A stretch of DNA of 64,000 nt from Hymenobacter perfusus (GCF_003944765.1 NZ_RWIU01000002.1:682001-746000), one strand, 5' to 3'; numbered from the stretch's first letter, positions 17,900-27,548 are shown. Program-made: numbers and translations. The notes: a model not told the origin generated them from the letters alone.

Positions 17900-19141
17900 A
17901 TGCACTTGCTGGAAAACATCAAAGAGGCGTTTCGTTCCATTCACAGCAATCTGCTGCGCACCGTGCTTACGGCCCTGATTGTGAGCATCGGCATTATGTC
18001 GCTGGTGGGCATCCTCACGGCCATTGACGCCATCAAAGCCTCGCTCAACTCCACGTTTGCCAGCCTGGGGGCCAACTCCTTCGAAATCAAGGCTAAAGGC
18101 TACAGTAACCGCATGCGGCGCGGGGGGGTGCAGGACAAAACCTACCCGGCACTGACGTATCTGCAGGCCCGCCAGTACAAGGCTCAGATCGGGGAGGAGG
18201 CCAAAGTGGGGGTATCAGCCTTTATTGCGGGAGCCGTGGAGGTGAAGGCCAACGGGGAGAAAACCAACCCCAACATGCAGGTAATGGCCGGCGACGAAAA
18301 TTACCTGCTGATTCAAAGCTACAACCTGAAAGCGGGGCGCTCCTTCTCCCAGACCGAGCTGGATAACGGCACCAACGTGGCCATCGTCGGCTCCGAAATC
18401 AAGGAGAAGCTCTTCCCCAACCAAAGTCTGCTTGATAAGTACGTCTACCTGCTGGGCCGCCGCTTTCTGGTGATTGGAGAGCTGGAGAAAAGCGGCAGCA
18501 GCATGGGCGGCGGCGGCGGCGCCGACCGGCTGATTCTTATTCCGCTGGAAACCGGCAACCAGATGCCGCGCCAGCGTGCCCTGACTTACGACATCAAAAC
18601 CGCCACCACCGACGCCAACCAGCTCAACTACCTCACCGGTGAGGCCACCGGCATCATGCGCGCCGTGCGCCACGACGTGCTCGGCCAGCCCGACAGCTTC
18701 GAGGTGGAGCGTTCCGACTCGTTGGCCGGCAAGCTTGATTCGCTGTCCGGTAACCTGCGGATGGGAGGGGGGCTGGTGGGCTTTATCACGCTGCTTGGGG
18801 CCAGTATTGCCCTCATGAACATCATGATGGTATCGGTAACGGAGCGGACCCGGGAAATTGGGATTCGGAAGGCCCTGGGGGCAACGGCCGTGCAAATCCG
18901 CCAACAATTCCTGATTGAGGCCATTGTAATTTGCGTGATGGGTGGTACGCTGGGCATTCTGCTGGGCGTGGGTATGGGCAACGGCGTCTCGTTGCTGGTG
19001 GGCAGCGGGGGCTTTATTGTACCCTGGCTCTGGATGATAGTGGGCCTGGTAATTTGCGTAACCGTGGGGCTGGCCTCGGGCTACTACCCCGCCAGCAAAG
19101 CCGCCGGCCTCGACCCCATTGAGTCGTTGCGGTTCGAGTAG
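17900..19141 (+). CDS. MacB/FtsX-family ABC transporter permease
   Basis: A 413-residue inner-membrane permease: transmembrane helix 1 at about 20–42 (LLRTVLTALIVSIGIMSLVGI), a periplasmic MacB-type domain (45–280), then three C-terminal helices of the FtsX domain with TERTREIGIRKALGA, the coupling motif before helix 3. ATG start at 17900; the long upstream frame is antisense to the preceding gene and not used. No ATPase gene is adjacent, so the ATP-binding subunit must be encoded elsewhere. Substrate unknown; MacB-like systems handle lipoproteins, peptides or siderophores. Confidence 0.9.
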   Translation: MHLLENIKEAFRSIHSNLLRTVLTALIVSIGIMSLVGILTAIDAIKASLNSTFASLGANSFEIKAKGYSNRMRRGGVQDKTYPALTYLQARQYKAQIGEEAKVGVSAFIAGAVEVKANGEKTNPNMQVMAGDENYLLIQSYNLKAGRSFSQTELDNGTNVAIVGSEIKEKLFPNQSLLDKYVYLLGRRFLVIGELEKSGSSMGGGGGADRLILIPLETGNQMPRQRALTYDIKTATTDANQLNYLTGEATGIMRAVRHDVLGQPDSFEVERSDSLAGKLDSLSGNLRMGGGLVGFITLLGASIALMNIMMVSVTERTREIGIRKALGATAVQIRQQFLIEAIVICVMGGTLGILLGVGMGNGVSLLVGSGGFIVPWLWMIVGLVICVTVGLASGYYPASKAAGLDPIESLRFE

Positions 19142-19220
19142 CAGCCACGGGCAGAAGTCCATTGGTCAGGCCGGCAGCGGCACTAGCTACGGGTAGTTTC
19201 CGAAGCCGAGTAGTTGCCCT

Positions 19221-19664
19221 ATGATTCCTGGATTAGGATTGTTATTGGCACTGGTTTCACGCCGGCAGCGCAACCAGGCCGCCGAAAACCAGTTGCGCCG
19301 GGAACTGTTGGCACATCAGCGCCGGGAGCTGCTGCACGCCCAAATTCCCGATCTGGCCACGGCCCGTCACGCCTTCGGAATCCACTTCGATTCGTTGCAC
19401 CAACTACTGGTGCACCACGACCCCGCCGGGCTGGGGCCGGATGCCGCGGCTTCGCCTTTGTATCCTGAGTTGGCCCGTACGCTGCTTTACCAGCTGCCCA
19501 AAGCGGCCACGCCTGAGCAGCGGCTCGGCCTGCTTCAGCAGGAAATATACCTGTGGTTTGGCCGGGACGTACGCCCACTCGAACCGGATCATGCCCTGAC
19601 CCAGGCGTTCGAAGCGTGGCAGCAGTCGGAATATGGGCAGGCAAATCAGGTGGCTTGGTCATAG
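19221..19664 (+). CDS. hypothetical protein
   Basis: A 147-residue reading frame with an N-terminal hydrophobic patch (PGLGLLLALVS), a charged helical stretch (QAAENQLRRELLAHQRRELLHAQ) and no recognised motif. Chosen over a 240-codon frame on the other strand because its composition (balanced Leu/Gln/Glu/His, few Arg/Pro/Gly runs) resembles neighbouring proteins. Its ATG at 19221 follows the permease by 79 bp. Existence is moderately supported only. Confidence 0.5.
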   Translation: MIPGLGLLLALVSRRQRNQAAENQLRRELLAHQRRELLHAQIPDLATARHAFGIHFDSLHQLLVHHDPAGLGPDAAASPLYPELARTLLYQLPKAATPEQRLGLLQQEIYLWFGRDVRPLEPDHALTQAFEAWQQSEYGQANQVAWS

Positions 19665-20242
19665 CTCTTCTGACGGAGCGACCCTGTTCAGCCACTAAGT
19701 GGGCAGGAGGGAGGCCAGCAACAAACCAGATGGCCGTATGGCGGGGCCACGAAAGTTGTACGAAAGCGTATGGACAGCAGGCTAACTGAACGCCCCGCGC
19801 TGGCTCGCTCCGGTTAATCTGCCAGACTACGCCAGAAGCTCCGGGCACCCGCAGAATTCTTCCGGCTGGCAGCTGCGGGCGCAATGGCTTGGTCAGCAGG
19901 CAGTGACACTGTGCGGAGAGTAGCGTACAGCGAAACGGCAAACGGCATACATGGGAAATGCGGAGGTGCTATTCCGCGCAACTTGCTGTCTACACCACCC
20001 CTGCCAATTATCATTTGATGAGGAGAATACTAGGCGATACACCCTAACTGAAACCGCTGCACCAGCCTCGCTAATGCGTCCGCCTTTGCTCGAGCCGGTA
20101 ACGTTGTCGTAACTGACACAAGAAATTGGCAACGGTTTCGAACTGCCACCAGGTAGCTTCCCGGACAAAATTCCCGCCTGGTTTCCTGCCAGGGGCGTGT
20201 AAAAGAGCAAGCGGATATAAGATACATTCGGCATATTATTCA
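19665..20242. other. long non-coding stretch
   Basis: About 580 bp with no convincing gene on either strand, GC lower than the surroundings near its right end. The right end carries the promoter of the XRE gene. I see no tRNA, hairpin terminator or repeat unit in it. Confidence 0.5.
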
Positions 20243-20250
20243 TATGTTTG
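20243..20250 (+). promoter_or_regulatory. -7 promoter element before the XRE gene
   Basis: TATGTTTG matches TAnnTTTG. No clear -33 TTG lies at the usual distance. It supports a translation start at 20265 or 20274 rather than 20244, which falls inside the promoter. Confidence 0.4.
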
Positions 20251-20273
20251 TATTTGATAAACAAATGAACAAT

Positions 20274-20954
20274 ATGGAAGACACCTCGGTAGGGCAGCGC
20301 TTTGTACAGTTGATAAACCATTTGGGTATATCCAAGAACGCATTTGCCATGTCGCTGGACAAGACAGCCACGGTTATCCAGCACCTGGTGGAAGAGCGTA
20401 ACAAGCCAGGATTTGATCTTATCTGCAAGGTTTTTGAAGTTTACCCAAATGTTTCCAAGGATTGGTTGCTGCAAGGCTCCGGCCCGATGCTGACCACTCC
20501 CGGCGAAACCCCAAAGCAGGTAAAACTGGCAGAAAAGCCAGAGCACACAGTTGCGGAAGTTCCGGCCGCGGCCGTCGTACCCGCAACAGTTTCATCCGTG
20601 GAAGAGGCGGCAATGCCGGTTGCGGTACCTGCTTCCGTTCCGGTGGCTCCAGCTCCGGCTGAATCCCCGACTCCCCGGCCTATACCCCCCGAGCCTGCAA
20701 CTTCCACGGCTGAGTCCGTTGCTCCCGTTGCTCCGGGCCTAGTTGTGGCGCCGCCGCCCGCAGCGCCGGTAGTAGCTGCCCCAACCGTTGCCGCCACCGC
20801 AACTGTTCCGGATGCGGGCGCTTGGCAAACGGCCCTGTACACCCAGCAGATGGCTCACCAGTTGGCCATGGCGGAAATGCGCAATCAGCACCTGCAAGAC
20901 CAGCAACGCCTGATGCAGCAGATGATGGATCTGATGCAACGGAAGTTGGCGTAG
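20274..20954 (+). CDS. XRE-family HTH regulator with Pro/Ala-rich linker
   Basis: About 226 residues: an N-terminal XRE helix-turn-helix (residues about 1–65, ending in the SKDWLLQGSGPM motif typical of Bacteroidota phage-type regulators), a long low-complexity Pro/Ala/Val linker (about 80–175), and a Gln/Met-rich C-terminal coiled coil (TQQMAHQLAMAEMRNQHLQDQQRLMQQMMDLMQRKL) probably for oligomerisation. ATG at 20265 is an equal alternative. The domain resembles the prophage repressor at 36630 but it is a separate host-side gene. A strong bidirectional terminator follows. Confidence 0.75.
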   Translation: MEDTSVGQRFVQLINHLGISKNAFAMSLDKTATVIQHLVEERNKPGFDLICKVFEVYPNVSKDWLLQGSGPMLTTPGETPKQVKLAEKPEHTVAEVPAAAVVPATVSSVEEAAMPVAVPASVPVAPAPAESPTPRPIPPEPATSTAESVAPVAPGLVVAPPPAAPVVAAPTVAATATVPDAGAWQTALYTQQMAHQLAMAEMRNQHLQDQQRLMQQMMDLMQRKLA

Positions 20955-20979
20955 TACCGGTAACTCGGTGAATTCTGAT

Positions 20980-21037
20980 TTACCCAAAAGAAAAACTCCT
21001 GACGCTAAGTAGCGTCAGGAGTTTTTCTTTTGGGTAA
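20980..21037. terminator. bidirectional terminator, perfect 27-bp stem
   Basis: Arms 20980–21006 and 21011–21037 are perfectly complementary around the loop AAGT. The GC core ACTCCTGACGCT is flanked by A- and T-rich ends, so it works for both convergent genes (XRE gene and mtaB). Confidence 0.9.
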
Positions 21038-21056
21038 TTAAGTGCCTGCGCCAGCA

Positions 21057-22403
21057 CTAGTGCTGAAAGACCTCAATGCCCATTTCCTCCGCTTCCATCA
21101 GGTTCTGCGGATTCACGGTGGTGAGGCGCAGGCGCTTTAATTCGCCCACCAGCAGCGGGTCGTATTTGGCTGCCACCCTAATATAGTTGGGCGTGAAGCC
21201 TTCCATCTGGCCATTGGTCACATCGTCCTCGAAGAGTACGGCCGTTTCCAGGCCCGTGTGCTGCTCGTAGAAATGACGCTTCTTCTTTTCGGACAGGCTC
21301 CGGAGTTGGGTGGTGCGCTCGTGGCGGTGGCGGTCCTGCACGCGGCCGGGCAGCGTAGGGGCTAGCGTGTTTTCGCGCTCCGAGTACGGAAATACGTGCA
21401 GGTAGCTTACGTCCAGCTCGTTCAGAAACTGGTAGGTTTCCAAGAAATCAGCCTCCGTTTCGCCGGGAAAGCCCACGATGACGTCTACGCCGATGCAGGC
21501 GTGCGGCATCACCTCCTTGATAAGGCGTACCCGTTCCACGTACAGCTCCCGGCGGTAGCGGCGGCGCATCAGGCCCAGAATCTTGTTGGAGCCCGACTGC
21601 AGCGGGATGTGGAAGTGGGGCATAAACCGTTTCGACTGCGCCACGAAGCGGATAATCTCGTCGGACAGCAGATTCGGCTCGCAGCTGCTGATGCGGAACC
21701 GCTCGATGCCTTCCACCTCATCCAAAGCCCGCACCAGGTCGAAGAAGTTCTCCTGCCGTTCCCGCTCGGGGCCCTGCAAGCCAAAGTCACCGAGGTTGAC
21801 GCCCGTCAGCACGATTTCCTTGACGCCGGTTGCGGCCAGCTTTTGCACCCGCTCCACCACGCTCTGCACCGAGCCCGAGCGGCTGGCCCCGCGCGCCAGC
21901 GGAATGGTGCAGAACGAGCAGGAGTAGTCGCAGCCGTCCTGTACCTTCAGGAAGGTGCGGGTCCGGTCACCGTAGCTGTGGGCCGCGTGAAACTCGGTGG
22001 CCTCGGAAATAGGTGAGGCGAAGACCCGGCCGGGCTGGCCCGCGGCGGGCTTCTGGAAGCCCGCCAGCGTTTCTACCAGCTGAAACTTCTCGGCCGCGCC
22101 CAGTACAGCGTGCACGCCGGGTATTTCGGCAATTTCCTGGGGCTTGAGTTGAGCGTAGCAGCCCACAATGGCCACAAAAGCCTCGGGATTGTGCTTGAGG
22201 GCCTCTTTCACCACCTTCCGGCACTTGCGGTCGGCGTGGTCCGTGACCGAGCAGGTGTTGATGACGTAGATATCGGCCGCATCCTCGAAGGCAGCCTTCA
22301 CGAAGCCGTGCTCCTCGAACTGCCGGCCGATAGCCGAGGTTTCGGAGAAGTTGAGCTTGCAGCCCAACGTGTAAAAGGCGACTTTTCTGGTTTCCATTTC
22401 CAT
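21057..22403 (-). CDS. mtaB: tRNA t6A37 methylthiotransferase
   Basis: MtaB adds the 2-methylthio group to t6A37 of tRNAs reading ANN codons. The 448-residue radical-SAM protein has the N-terminal UPF0004 domain (YTLGCKLNFSET, NTCSVTDHADRK, VGCYAQ), the cluster motif CDYSCSFC, and a C-terminal TRAM-like region. The KLNFSET signature places it with MtaB rather than MiaB ([10 protein letters not shown] in the protein at 2293). ATG at 22403; a second ATG two codons later is possible. Transcribed alone, ending at the perfect terminator. Confidence 0.95.
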   Translation of the reverse strand: MEMETRKVAFYTLGCKLNFSETSAIGRQFEEHGFVKAAFEDAADIYVINTCSVTDHADRKCRKVVKEALKHNPEAFVAIVGCYAQLKPQEIAEIPGVHAVLGAAEKFQLVETLAGFQKPAAGQPGRVFASPISEATEFHAAHSYGDRTRTFLKVQDGCDYSCSFCTIPLARGASRSGSVQSVVERVQKLAATGVKEIVLTGVNLGDFGLQGPERERQENFFDLVRALDEVEGIERFRISSCEPNLLSDEIIRFVAQSKRFMPHFHIPLQSGSNKILGLMRRRYRRELYVERVRLIKEVMPHACIGVDVIVGFPGETEADFLETYQFLNELDVSYLHVFPYSERENTLAPTLPGRVQDRHRHERTTQLRSLSEKKKRHFYEQHTGLETAVLFEDDVTNGQMEGFTPNYIRVAAKYDPLLVGELKRLRLTTVNPQNLMEAEEMGIEVFQH

Positions 22404-22458
22404 AAACAAGGCGGCAAAGATACGGCGGAAGTTGCGGGTTTCCGGCAGCAGCGGCGGC

Positions 22459-22857
22459 CTACAACCCGGCGGCCGGCTGGTTGGTTTCCAGCAGCCGGGT
22501 TTCCACGGCCCGCATCAGTCCCGCCAGATCCAGCAGCCGCAGCTCCGGGGCCGACAAAAATATGTGCCAGGGCTCCGTGGCAGCGTCGCGCCGGAACACG
22601 GCCGGCAGGGCCGTTTCACGCAGCACCGGGTACTGCCGGGCCAGCTCGTCGCGGTGCAGGAACTGGGTGCGAGCCGGCAGCCGCTCCAGAAACACCCGCC
22701 ACTTCGGATACATCGTGCGCGCGCCGTACGTGACGGCGCACAGCGAGCAGGGGTAGGTGGCCGGCGCAAAGGTTTTGTGCAGCGTATCCAGCACCCCGTT
22801 CAGCCAGCCGGCGTTGGCGTTGTACACGAAAAGCAGCTCGGGTTGGGGGACGTTCAT
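22459..22857 (-). CDS. conserved small protein with CxxC
   Basis: A 132-residue protein starting MNVPQPELLFVYNANAGWLNGVLDTLHK, with the short motif YPCSLCAVTYG (C37, C40) and RTMYPKWRVFLERL. This pattern recurs in Bacteroidota proteins without a known role; GTPase labels sometimes given are not supported here because no P-loop is seen. ATG at 22857 is preferred; the upstream extension is unlike protein. It lies 55 bp upstream of mtaB and may share its transcript. Confidence 0.7.
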   Translation of the reverse strand: MNVPQPELLFVYNANAGWLNGVLDTLHKTFAPATYPCSLCAVTYGARTMYPKWRVFLERLPARTQFLHRDELARQYPVLRETALPAVFRRDAATEPWHIFLSAPELRLLDLAGLMRAVETRLLETNQPAAGL

Positions 22858-23033
22858 GGGAGTGGAGAAGAGGTTGTTGCCGCAAGAAGTCGGCCGGAGC
22901 CGGAAGTTGCAGGTTTCTGGTATGCGCGAGAGTGGACTTGGAGGACAGGTGGCGGAATGTATAGCTTTATAAGGTAAGCCGACCTCAAACAAAGTTTAGG
23001 GTATTAGCAATCAAGCTTGGGCCTAGCCCTTTC

Positions 23034-24893
23034 TTACTTCTTCAGAAAATCTGAAAACGACACCTGCTCATACGCCTGCCCGAACCGCAGCTGGGTATCC
23101 GACACGCCCGCATCACGCTCAATTACCTGCCGGGCCACGTTATCGTAAGTCACGGTGCCGGCCGGCGTCACCACCCCGAAGCCATCGGTGAAGCAGTAGA
23201 AGGCCGCGCCGCCTGGCCAGGCGGCCGGGGCAGGGGCCAGCAGGTCGCGGCTCCATCGGAAGTCGGTGGCGGACAGCTGCAACTGGTGCAACAGGGTGGC
23301 GGCTACGTCGGTCTGGCTGCCGAAGGTGCTGATCTGGCGGCCCCGGGCCGCCGGGCGCAGCGCCCCGCCCGTGAGCAGCAGCGGCACCCGGAACTTCTCG
23401 GGGGCGTGGTTGGGCGAGTCGCCGGGCTGGGGGTGGCCGTGGTCGGCTACCAGCACCACCAGCGTGTTGGCCCACCAGGGCTGCCGGCGGGCCTCGGCCA
23501 GAAACCGGCCCAGCACGTGGTCGGTGTAGTACACCGAGTTGCGAAAGCGGCTGGCCTCATCGGTGCCCGGGAAGCGGGTAGGCATGGGCACGTCGAAGGG
23601 CTCGTGGGAGCTGAGGGTAAAGGCCGTTATGAAGAAAGGTTGCTGCTGCTGGGGCAGCTCGCGCAGCATGCGGGCAAACAGCACATGGTCGTGGGCACCC
23701 CATTTGGAGTTTTGGTCCGGGCGGGCGAAGTCGGCACGCTCCGTGAACCGCTCGTAGCCGGCCGTCACGAGGTAGCTTTTCATGTTGGCAAACGCCAGCT
23801 CGCCGCCGTGGTAGTAGGCCGAGGAGTAACCCTGTCCGCGCAGCACCCGGGCCAGGTGGGGCAGGCGCTCCGTCTTGCGCGGGTACTTAATAATGGAGGT
23901 AGCCGGCTGGTTGGGGTAGCCCGAAAGCAGGGCCACGAGGCCCTTCTGGCTCCGGTCGCCGGCCGCGTAGATGTTCCGGAACGAAACCCCGGTGCGGCTT
24001 AGGCTGTCCAGCGTGGGCGTCACGCCCGCCTCGCCGCCCAGATGGCCCACCAGCTTGCCGGTGAAGCTTTCCAGGATAATGAACAGCACGTTGGGCCGGC
24101 CCGGGCGCAGCAGCCGGACGGTATCCGGCGCGGTGGGGGCGTATAGTTGCTGCGTCAGGCGGGCAGCGGTGGAATCGGGCAGGAAGGCGTAGCTGCCCGG
24201 GCCGGCATTCTGCAGGAAAATCGAGTTAACCACGTTCCAGGGCACGTTCACGGCCGCGTGGTTGGCGAAGGGCACGCTGGAAAAGTACACGTCGCTCTGG
24301 TTCACCGGAATCTGCTGCAGGCCCCCGCGCAGCGGCACCACCAGCAGCGCCAGGTACAGCAGTGCCGCCAGTGCCGCCCGGCCCCGCCCGAAGCCAGCCG
24401 GCAGCTCGGGCAGGCGGCCCACTACTCCTTTATAAAGAAAACAGCCCAGTACCAGCAACCCCGCAAATAACCCCAGCAGCAACGCCACCGGCGCGCTGCC
24501 CGCCGAGGCCGCCGCTTCCTGCGGCGTACTCAGGTATTGCAGCGGCGTGGCATCGAGCCGGAAACCCCAGGCCCGGTACAGCTCCAGGTCGGCGGTAGTA
24601 AGGGCCGCCAGTACCACGACCGCCACGGCCGTGAAAAACCGCAGCAGCCGCTCCAGCGGAAACCGCTTCCCCAGCAGGCTGCCCAGCAGAAACACCGCAA
24701 ACGGTACCACGCATAGGTACGCCGCCGCCGAAGCATCGAGCCGCAGGCCGTAGCCGAAAACGCGGGGCACGGTGCCCGTCGGCAACGCCACCGTGCGAGC
24801 CCAGTGGTACAGCAAAAAGACAGCCTTGGCCGCCACGAAATACACCAGCCAGAACAAAAAATAGCGGGGCTGGAACGCAAAGCGGTTTTTCAC
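23034..24893 (-). CDS. LTA synthase family membrane sulfatase
   Basis: A 619-residue inner-membrane protein with about five N-terminal helices (residues 10–190) and a periplasmic alkaline-phosphatase-fold domain. Metal and catalytic residues: E275 in FIILESFTG, the nucleophile probably S315 in AAGDRSQKG, and the later DHGHP motif. In Bacteroidota such enzymes probably transfer phosphoglycerol or phosphoethanolamine to glycans or lipids rather than make lipoteichoic acid. The start is GTG at 24893; a -7 element (TACCTTTG) ends only 4 nt upstream, so the mRNA may be leaderless. Confidence 0.85.
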   Translation of the reverse strand: MKNRFAFQPRYFLFWLVYFVAAKAVFLLYHWARTVALPTGTVPRVFGYGLRLDASAAAYLCVVPFAVFLLGSLLGKRFPLERLLRFFTAVAVVVLAALTTADLELYRAWGFRLDATPLQYLSTPQEAAASAGSAPVALLLGLFAGLLVLGCFLYKGVVGRLPELPAGFGRGRAALAALLYLALLVVPLRGGLQQIPVNQSDVYFSSVPFANHAAVNVPWNVVNSIFLQNAGPGSYAFLPDSTAARLTQQLYAPTAPDTVRLLRPGRPNVLFIILESFTGKLVGHLGGEAGVTPTLDSLSRTGVSFRNIYAAGDRSQKGLVALLSGYPNQPATSIIKYPRKTERLPHLARVLRGQGYSSAYYHGGELAFANMKSYLVTAGYERFTERADFARPDQNSKWGAHDHVLFARMLRELPQQQQPFFITAFTLSSHEPFDVPMPTRFPGTDEASRFRNSVYYTDHVLGRFLAEARRQPWWANTLVVLVADHGHPQPGDSPNHAPEKFRVPLLLTGGALRPAARGRQISTFGSQTDVAATLLHQLQLSATDFRWSRDLLAPAPAAWPGGAAFYCFTDGFGVVTPAGTVTYDNVARQVIERDAGVSDTQLRFGQAYEQVSFSDFLKK

Positions 24894-24897
24894 CCCG

Positions 24898-24905
24898 CAA
24901 AGGTA
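24898..24905 (-). promoter_or_regulatory. -7 promoter element abutting the sulfatase start
   Basis: On the minus strand TACCTTTG is followed by CGGG and the GTG start codon. No clear -33 element is seen. The 4-nt spacing is the same as for three late prophage promoters. Confidence 0.4.
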
Positions 24906-25098
24906 GAAGCCCGGGCGGTATCAGCGGTACGGGGTGCCGCTTGGAGCACGATATGAATGCAGCGCGCGTTTGGGAGACAAGAAGGGGGGAGTTCGGCTAG
25001 TTACTGGCATAACTTTGAGATAACACGGTGTATTTCGAGGGGGTGATAGGTAGATAGAAGGTGTTTATCGAAAAACAAGGTGAAAAATTATGGGGTGC

Positions 25099-25131
25099 TT
25101 TGTAAAATGTGGAATGTTGCCCCTACCTTTG
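25099..25131 (+). promoter_or_regulatory. promoter of glutamine synthetase
   Basis: TTTG at 25099–25102, a 21-nt spacer, then TACCTTTG at 25124–25131, close to the Bacteroidota consensus. It excludes the upstream in-frame start at 25080 and fixes the ATG at 25170. Confidence 0.7.
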
Positions 25132-25169
25132 ACCTACTAACCCTGATTATTCTCACGCTTAATTCTGGC

Positions 25170-27359
25170 ATGGCAATTCTTCGCTTTAAAGCTCTCGAAC
25201 TCGTTGACCAGCGCCAGCCGCTGGCCGTCACTATTTCGGGTGAGCGCCGCTCCGAAACGTTCGGCAAGAACGTGTTCAACCTCGACGCCATGCGGGCTAC
25301 GATGCCCGGCGAATACTTCAAGAAGCTCCAGGCTGCCATCAAGCAAGCCTCGCCGGTAGAGCGCAGTGTGGCCGACGCCGTGGCTTCGGCCATGAAAACC
25401 TGGGCCATGGCCAAGGGTGCTACCCACTACACGCACTGGTTTCAGCCCCTCACCGGTGCTACCGCCGAAAAGCACGACTCCTTCTTCGACCTGAGCCCCG
25501 ACGGCCGGCCGATTGAGAATTTCAAAGGCTCGGCGCTGGTGCAGCAGGAGCCCGATGCCTCGTCGTTCCCCAACGGCGGCATCCGCAACACCTTCGAGGC
25601 CCGCGGCTACACGGCCTGGGACCCCACTTCGCCCGCCTTCATCATTGAAACCGCCGGGGCCAAAACCCTGTGCATCCCCACCATCTTCGTCGCCTACACC
25701 GGCGAGGCGCTCGACTACAAAGCCCCGCTGCTGAAGTCGCTGGCCACTCTGGAAAAGGCCGCCGTGGATGTGTGCCAGTATTTCGATAAGGACGTGCAGC
25801 GCGTGCATACCACGCTGGGCATCGAGCAGGAGTACTTTCTGGTCGATAAGGCCCTGTACAGCGCCCGTCCCGACCTGGTGATGACCGGCCGCACCCTGTT
25901 CGGCCACGCGCCGGCCAAGGGTCAGCAGCTCGACGACCACTACTTCGGCTCGATTCCGGCCCGCGTGCACGCCTACATGCTGGAATACGAGGAGGAAGCC
26001 AACAAGCTGGGCATCCCGCTGCGCACCCGCCACAACGAGGTGGCCCCGCACCAATTCGAGTGCGCCCCTACCTTCGAGGACGCCAACCTGGCCGTCGACC
26101 ACAACCAGCTGCTCATGGATATCATGGAGCGCGTGGCCGATAAGCACAACTTCAAGGTGCTGTTGCACGAGAAGCCTTTCGCGGGCGTTAACGGCTCGGG
26201 CAAGCATAACAACTGGGCCATGAGCACCGATACCGGCGTGAACCTGCTGGCTCCCGGTCGTCGCCCGAAGGAGAACCTACAGTTCCTGGCGTTCTTCATC
26301 ACCACCATCAAGGCCGTTCACCGCTACGCCGATTTGCTGCGTTCCAGCATCGCCTCGGCCAGCAACGACCACCGTTTAGGCGCCAACGAAGCCCCGCCGG
26401 CCATCATGTCGGTCTTCGTGGGCTCGATGCTCGACTCGGTACTGGATGAGCTGGAGCGCACCGCCAAAGTGCCCCTCGACAAAGGCGACAACATCTACCT
26501 CAAGCTCGGCATTGATAAGATTCCCGCCATCCTGCTCGACAACACCGACCGGAACCGCACCTCGCCCTTCGCCTTCACTGGCAACAAGTTCGAGTTCCGG
26601 GCGGTCGGTTCCTCGGCCAACTGCTCCTCGGCCATGACCACGCTCAACGCCATTGTGGCTGAGCAGCTCATCGATTTCAAAACCTCCGTTGACAAGCTCA
26701 TTGCGGAAGGCAAGAAGAAGGAAGTAGCCATTGTGGAAGTGCTGCGCGAGTACGTTATCAGCTCGAAAGCCATCCGGTTTGAAGGTAACGGCTACTCCGA
26801 CGAGTGGAAGGAGGAAGCCGCGGCCCGGGGCCTGAGCAACGTTCCGACCACGCCTCAGTCGCTGGACGCCATGGTGGCGGAGGATGCGGCTTCGCTGTTC
26901 CAGCGCCACAACATTTTCTCGCATGTGGAGCTGCACGCCCGCCACGAGATTCTGCTGGAAGATTACATGAAGAAAATCCAGATTGAAAGCCGCGTAATGG
27001 GTGATCTGGCTATCAACCACATCATTCCCACGGCGGTAGCCTACCAGACCAAGCTCGTGACCAACGTGCGCGGCCTGCGGGAGCTGGGCCTCGATGACGA
27101 GAATACCACCGTCACGCTGGATACTATCAAAGCCATTTCGCGGCACATTACCATCATCAAGACCCAGGTGGATGAGATGGTGAAAGCCCGCAAGGTGGCC
27201 AACAAGATTGACGATATGCGCGAGCGGGCGGTAGCCTACTGCGACGAAGTCAAAACGCATTTCGACACCATTCGCCGCTCCGTGGACAAGCTGGAGCTGA
27301 TGGTGGCCGATGAGGACTGGCCCCTGGTAAAGTACCGCGAACTGTTGTTCCGGCACTAA
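25170..27359 (+). CDS. glnN: glutamine synthetase type III
   Basis: GSIII makes glutamine from glutamate, ammonia and ATP as a large oligomer. The 729-residue length is that of type III, nearly twice types I and II. Family features: the GSIII N-terminal region (TFGKNVFNLDAM, THYTHWFQPLTG), TLGIEQEYFLVD (metal-binding Glu), RTRHNEVAPHQFECAPTFE, the ATP-binding GVNGSGKHNNWA, and NRTSPFAFTGNKFEFR with the catalytic Arg region. ATG at 25170 lies 38 nt after a good promoter. A terminator follows. No GlnB or ammonium transporter gene is adjacent. Confidence 0.95.
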   Translation: MAILRFKALELVDQRQPLAVTISGERRSETFGKNVFNLDAMRATMPGEYFKKLQAAIKQASPVERSVADAVASAMKTWAMAKGATHYTHWFQPLTGATAEKHDSFFDLSPDGRPIENFKGSALVQQEPDASSFPNGGIRNTFEARGYTAWDPTSPAFIIETAGAKTLCIPTIFVAYTGEALDYKAPLLKSLATLEKAAVDVCQYFDKDVQRVHTTLGIEQEYFLVDKALYSARPDLVMTGRTLFGHAPAKGQQLDDHYFGSIPARVHAYMLEYEEEANKLGIPLRTRHNEVAPHQFECAPTFEDANLAVDHNQLLMDIMERVADKHNFKVLLHEKPFAGVNGSGKHNNWAMSTDTGVNLLAPGRRPKENLQFLAFFITTIKAVHRYADLLRSSIASASNDHRLGANEAPPAIMSVFVGSMLDSVLDELERTAKVPLDKGDNIYLKLGIDKIPAILLDNTDRNRTSPFAFTGNKFEFRAVGSSANCSSAMTTLNAIVAEQLIDFKTSVDKLIAEGKKKEVAIVEVLREYVISSKAIRFEGNGYSDEWKEEAAARGLSNVPTTPQSLDAMVAEDAASLFQRHNIFSHVELHARHEILLEDYMKKIQIESRVMGDLAINHIIPTAVAYQTKLVTNVRGLRELGLDDENTTVTLDTIKAISRHITIIKTQVDEMVKARKVANKIDDMRERAVAYCDEVKTHFDTIRRSVDKLELMVADEDWPLVKYRELLFRH

Positions 27360-27418
27360 GTCCAGAGTCAGAATCGGGCCGGAGTTGGGTGGGAATTTTC
27401 TCCGCGCCACGATTTCAG

Positions 27419-27452
27419 AAAAGCCGTTTCCGGGTGGGGACGGCTTTTTTTT
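27419..27452 (+). terminator. intrinsic terminator after glnN
   Basis: AAGCCGT and ACGGCTT stem followed by eight T, 60 nt after the glnN stop. Confidence 0.8.
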
Positions 27453-27476
27453 GTGCCTGCATCTCGCTGCCTACTT

Positions 27477-27511
27477 AAAACGCCCTGCCGGCAGCATGCA
27501 GGGCGTTTTGC
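27477..27511. terminator. hairpin with A/T flanks, possibly bidirectional
   Basis: AAAACGCCCTGC and GCAGGGCGTTTT arms around a 9-nt loop. On the minus strand it would stop integrase transcripts (stop codon at 27588). Confidence 0.75.
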
Positions 27512-27548
27512 TTTTTGTCTGTAGGCATCGGTAAGCAGCATTATGCAG

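Noticed and set aside
19219..19941. A 240-codon leftward frame
   Set aside because: Rich in Arg/Pro/Gly/Ala with no motif; the rightward 147-residue frame has a more protein-like composition.
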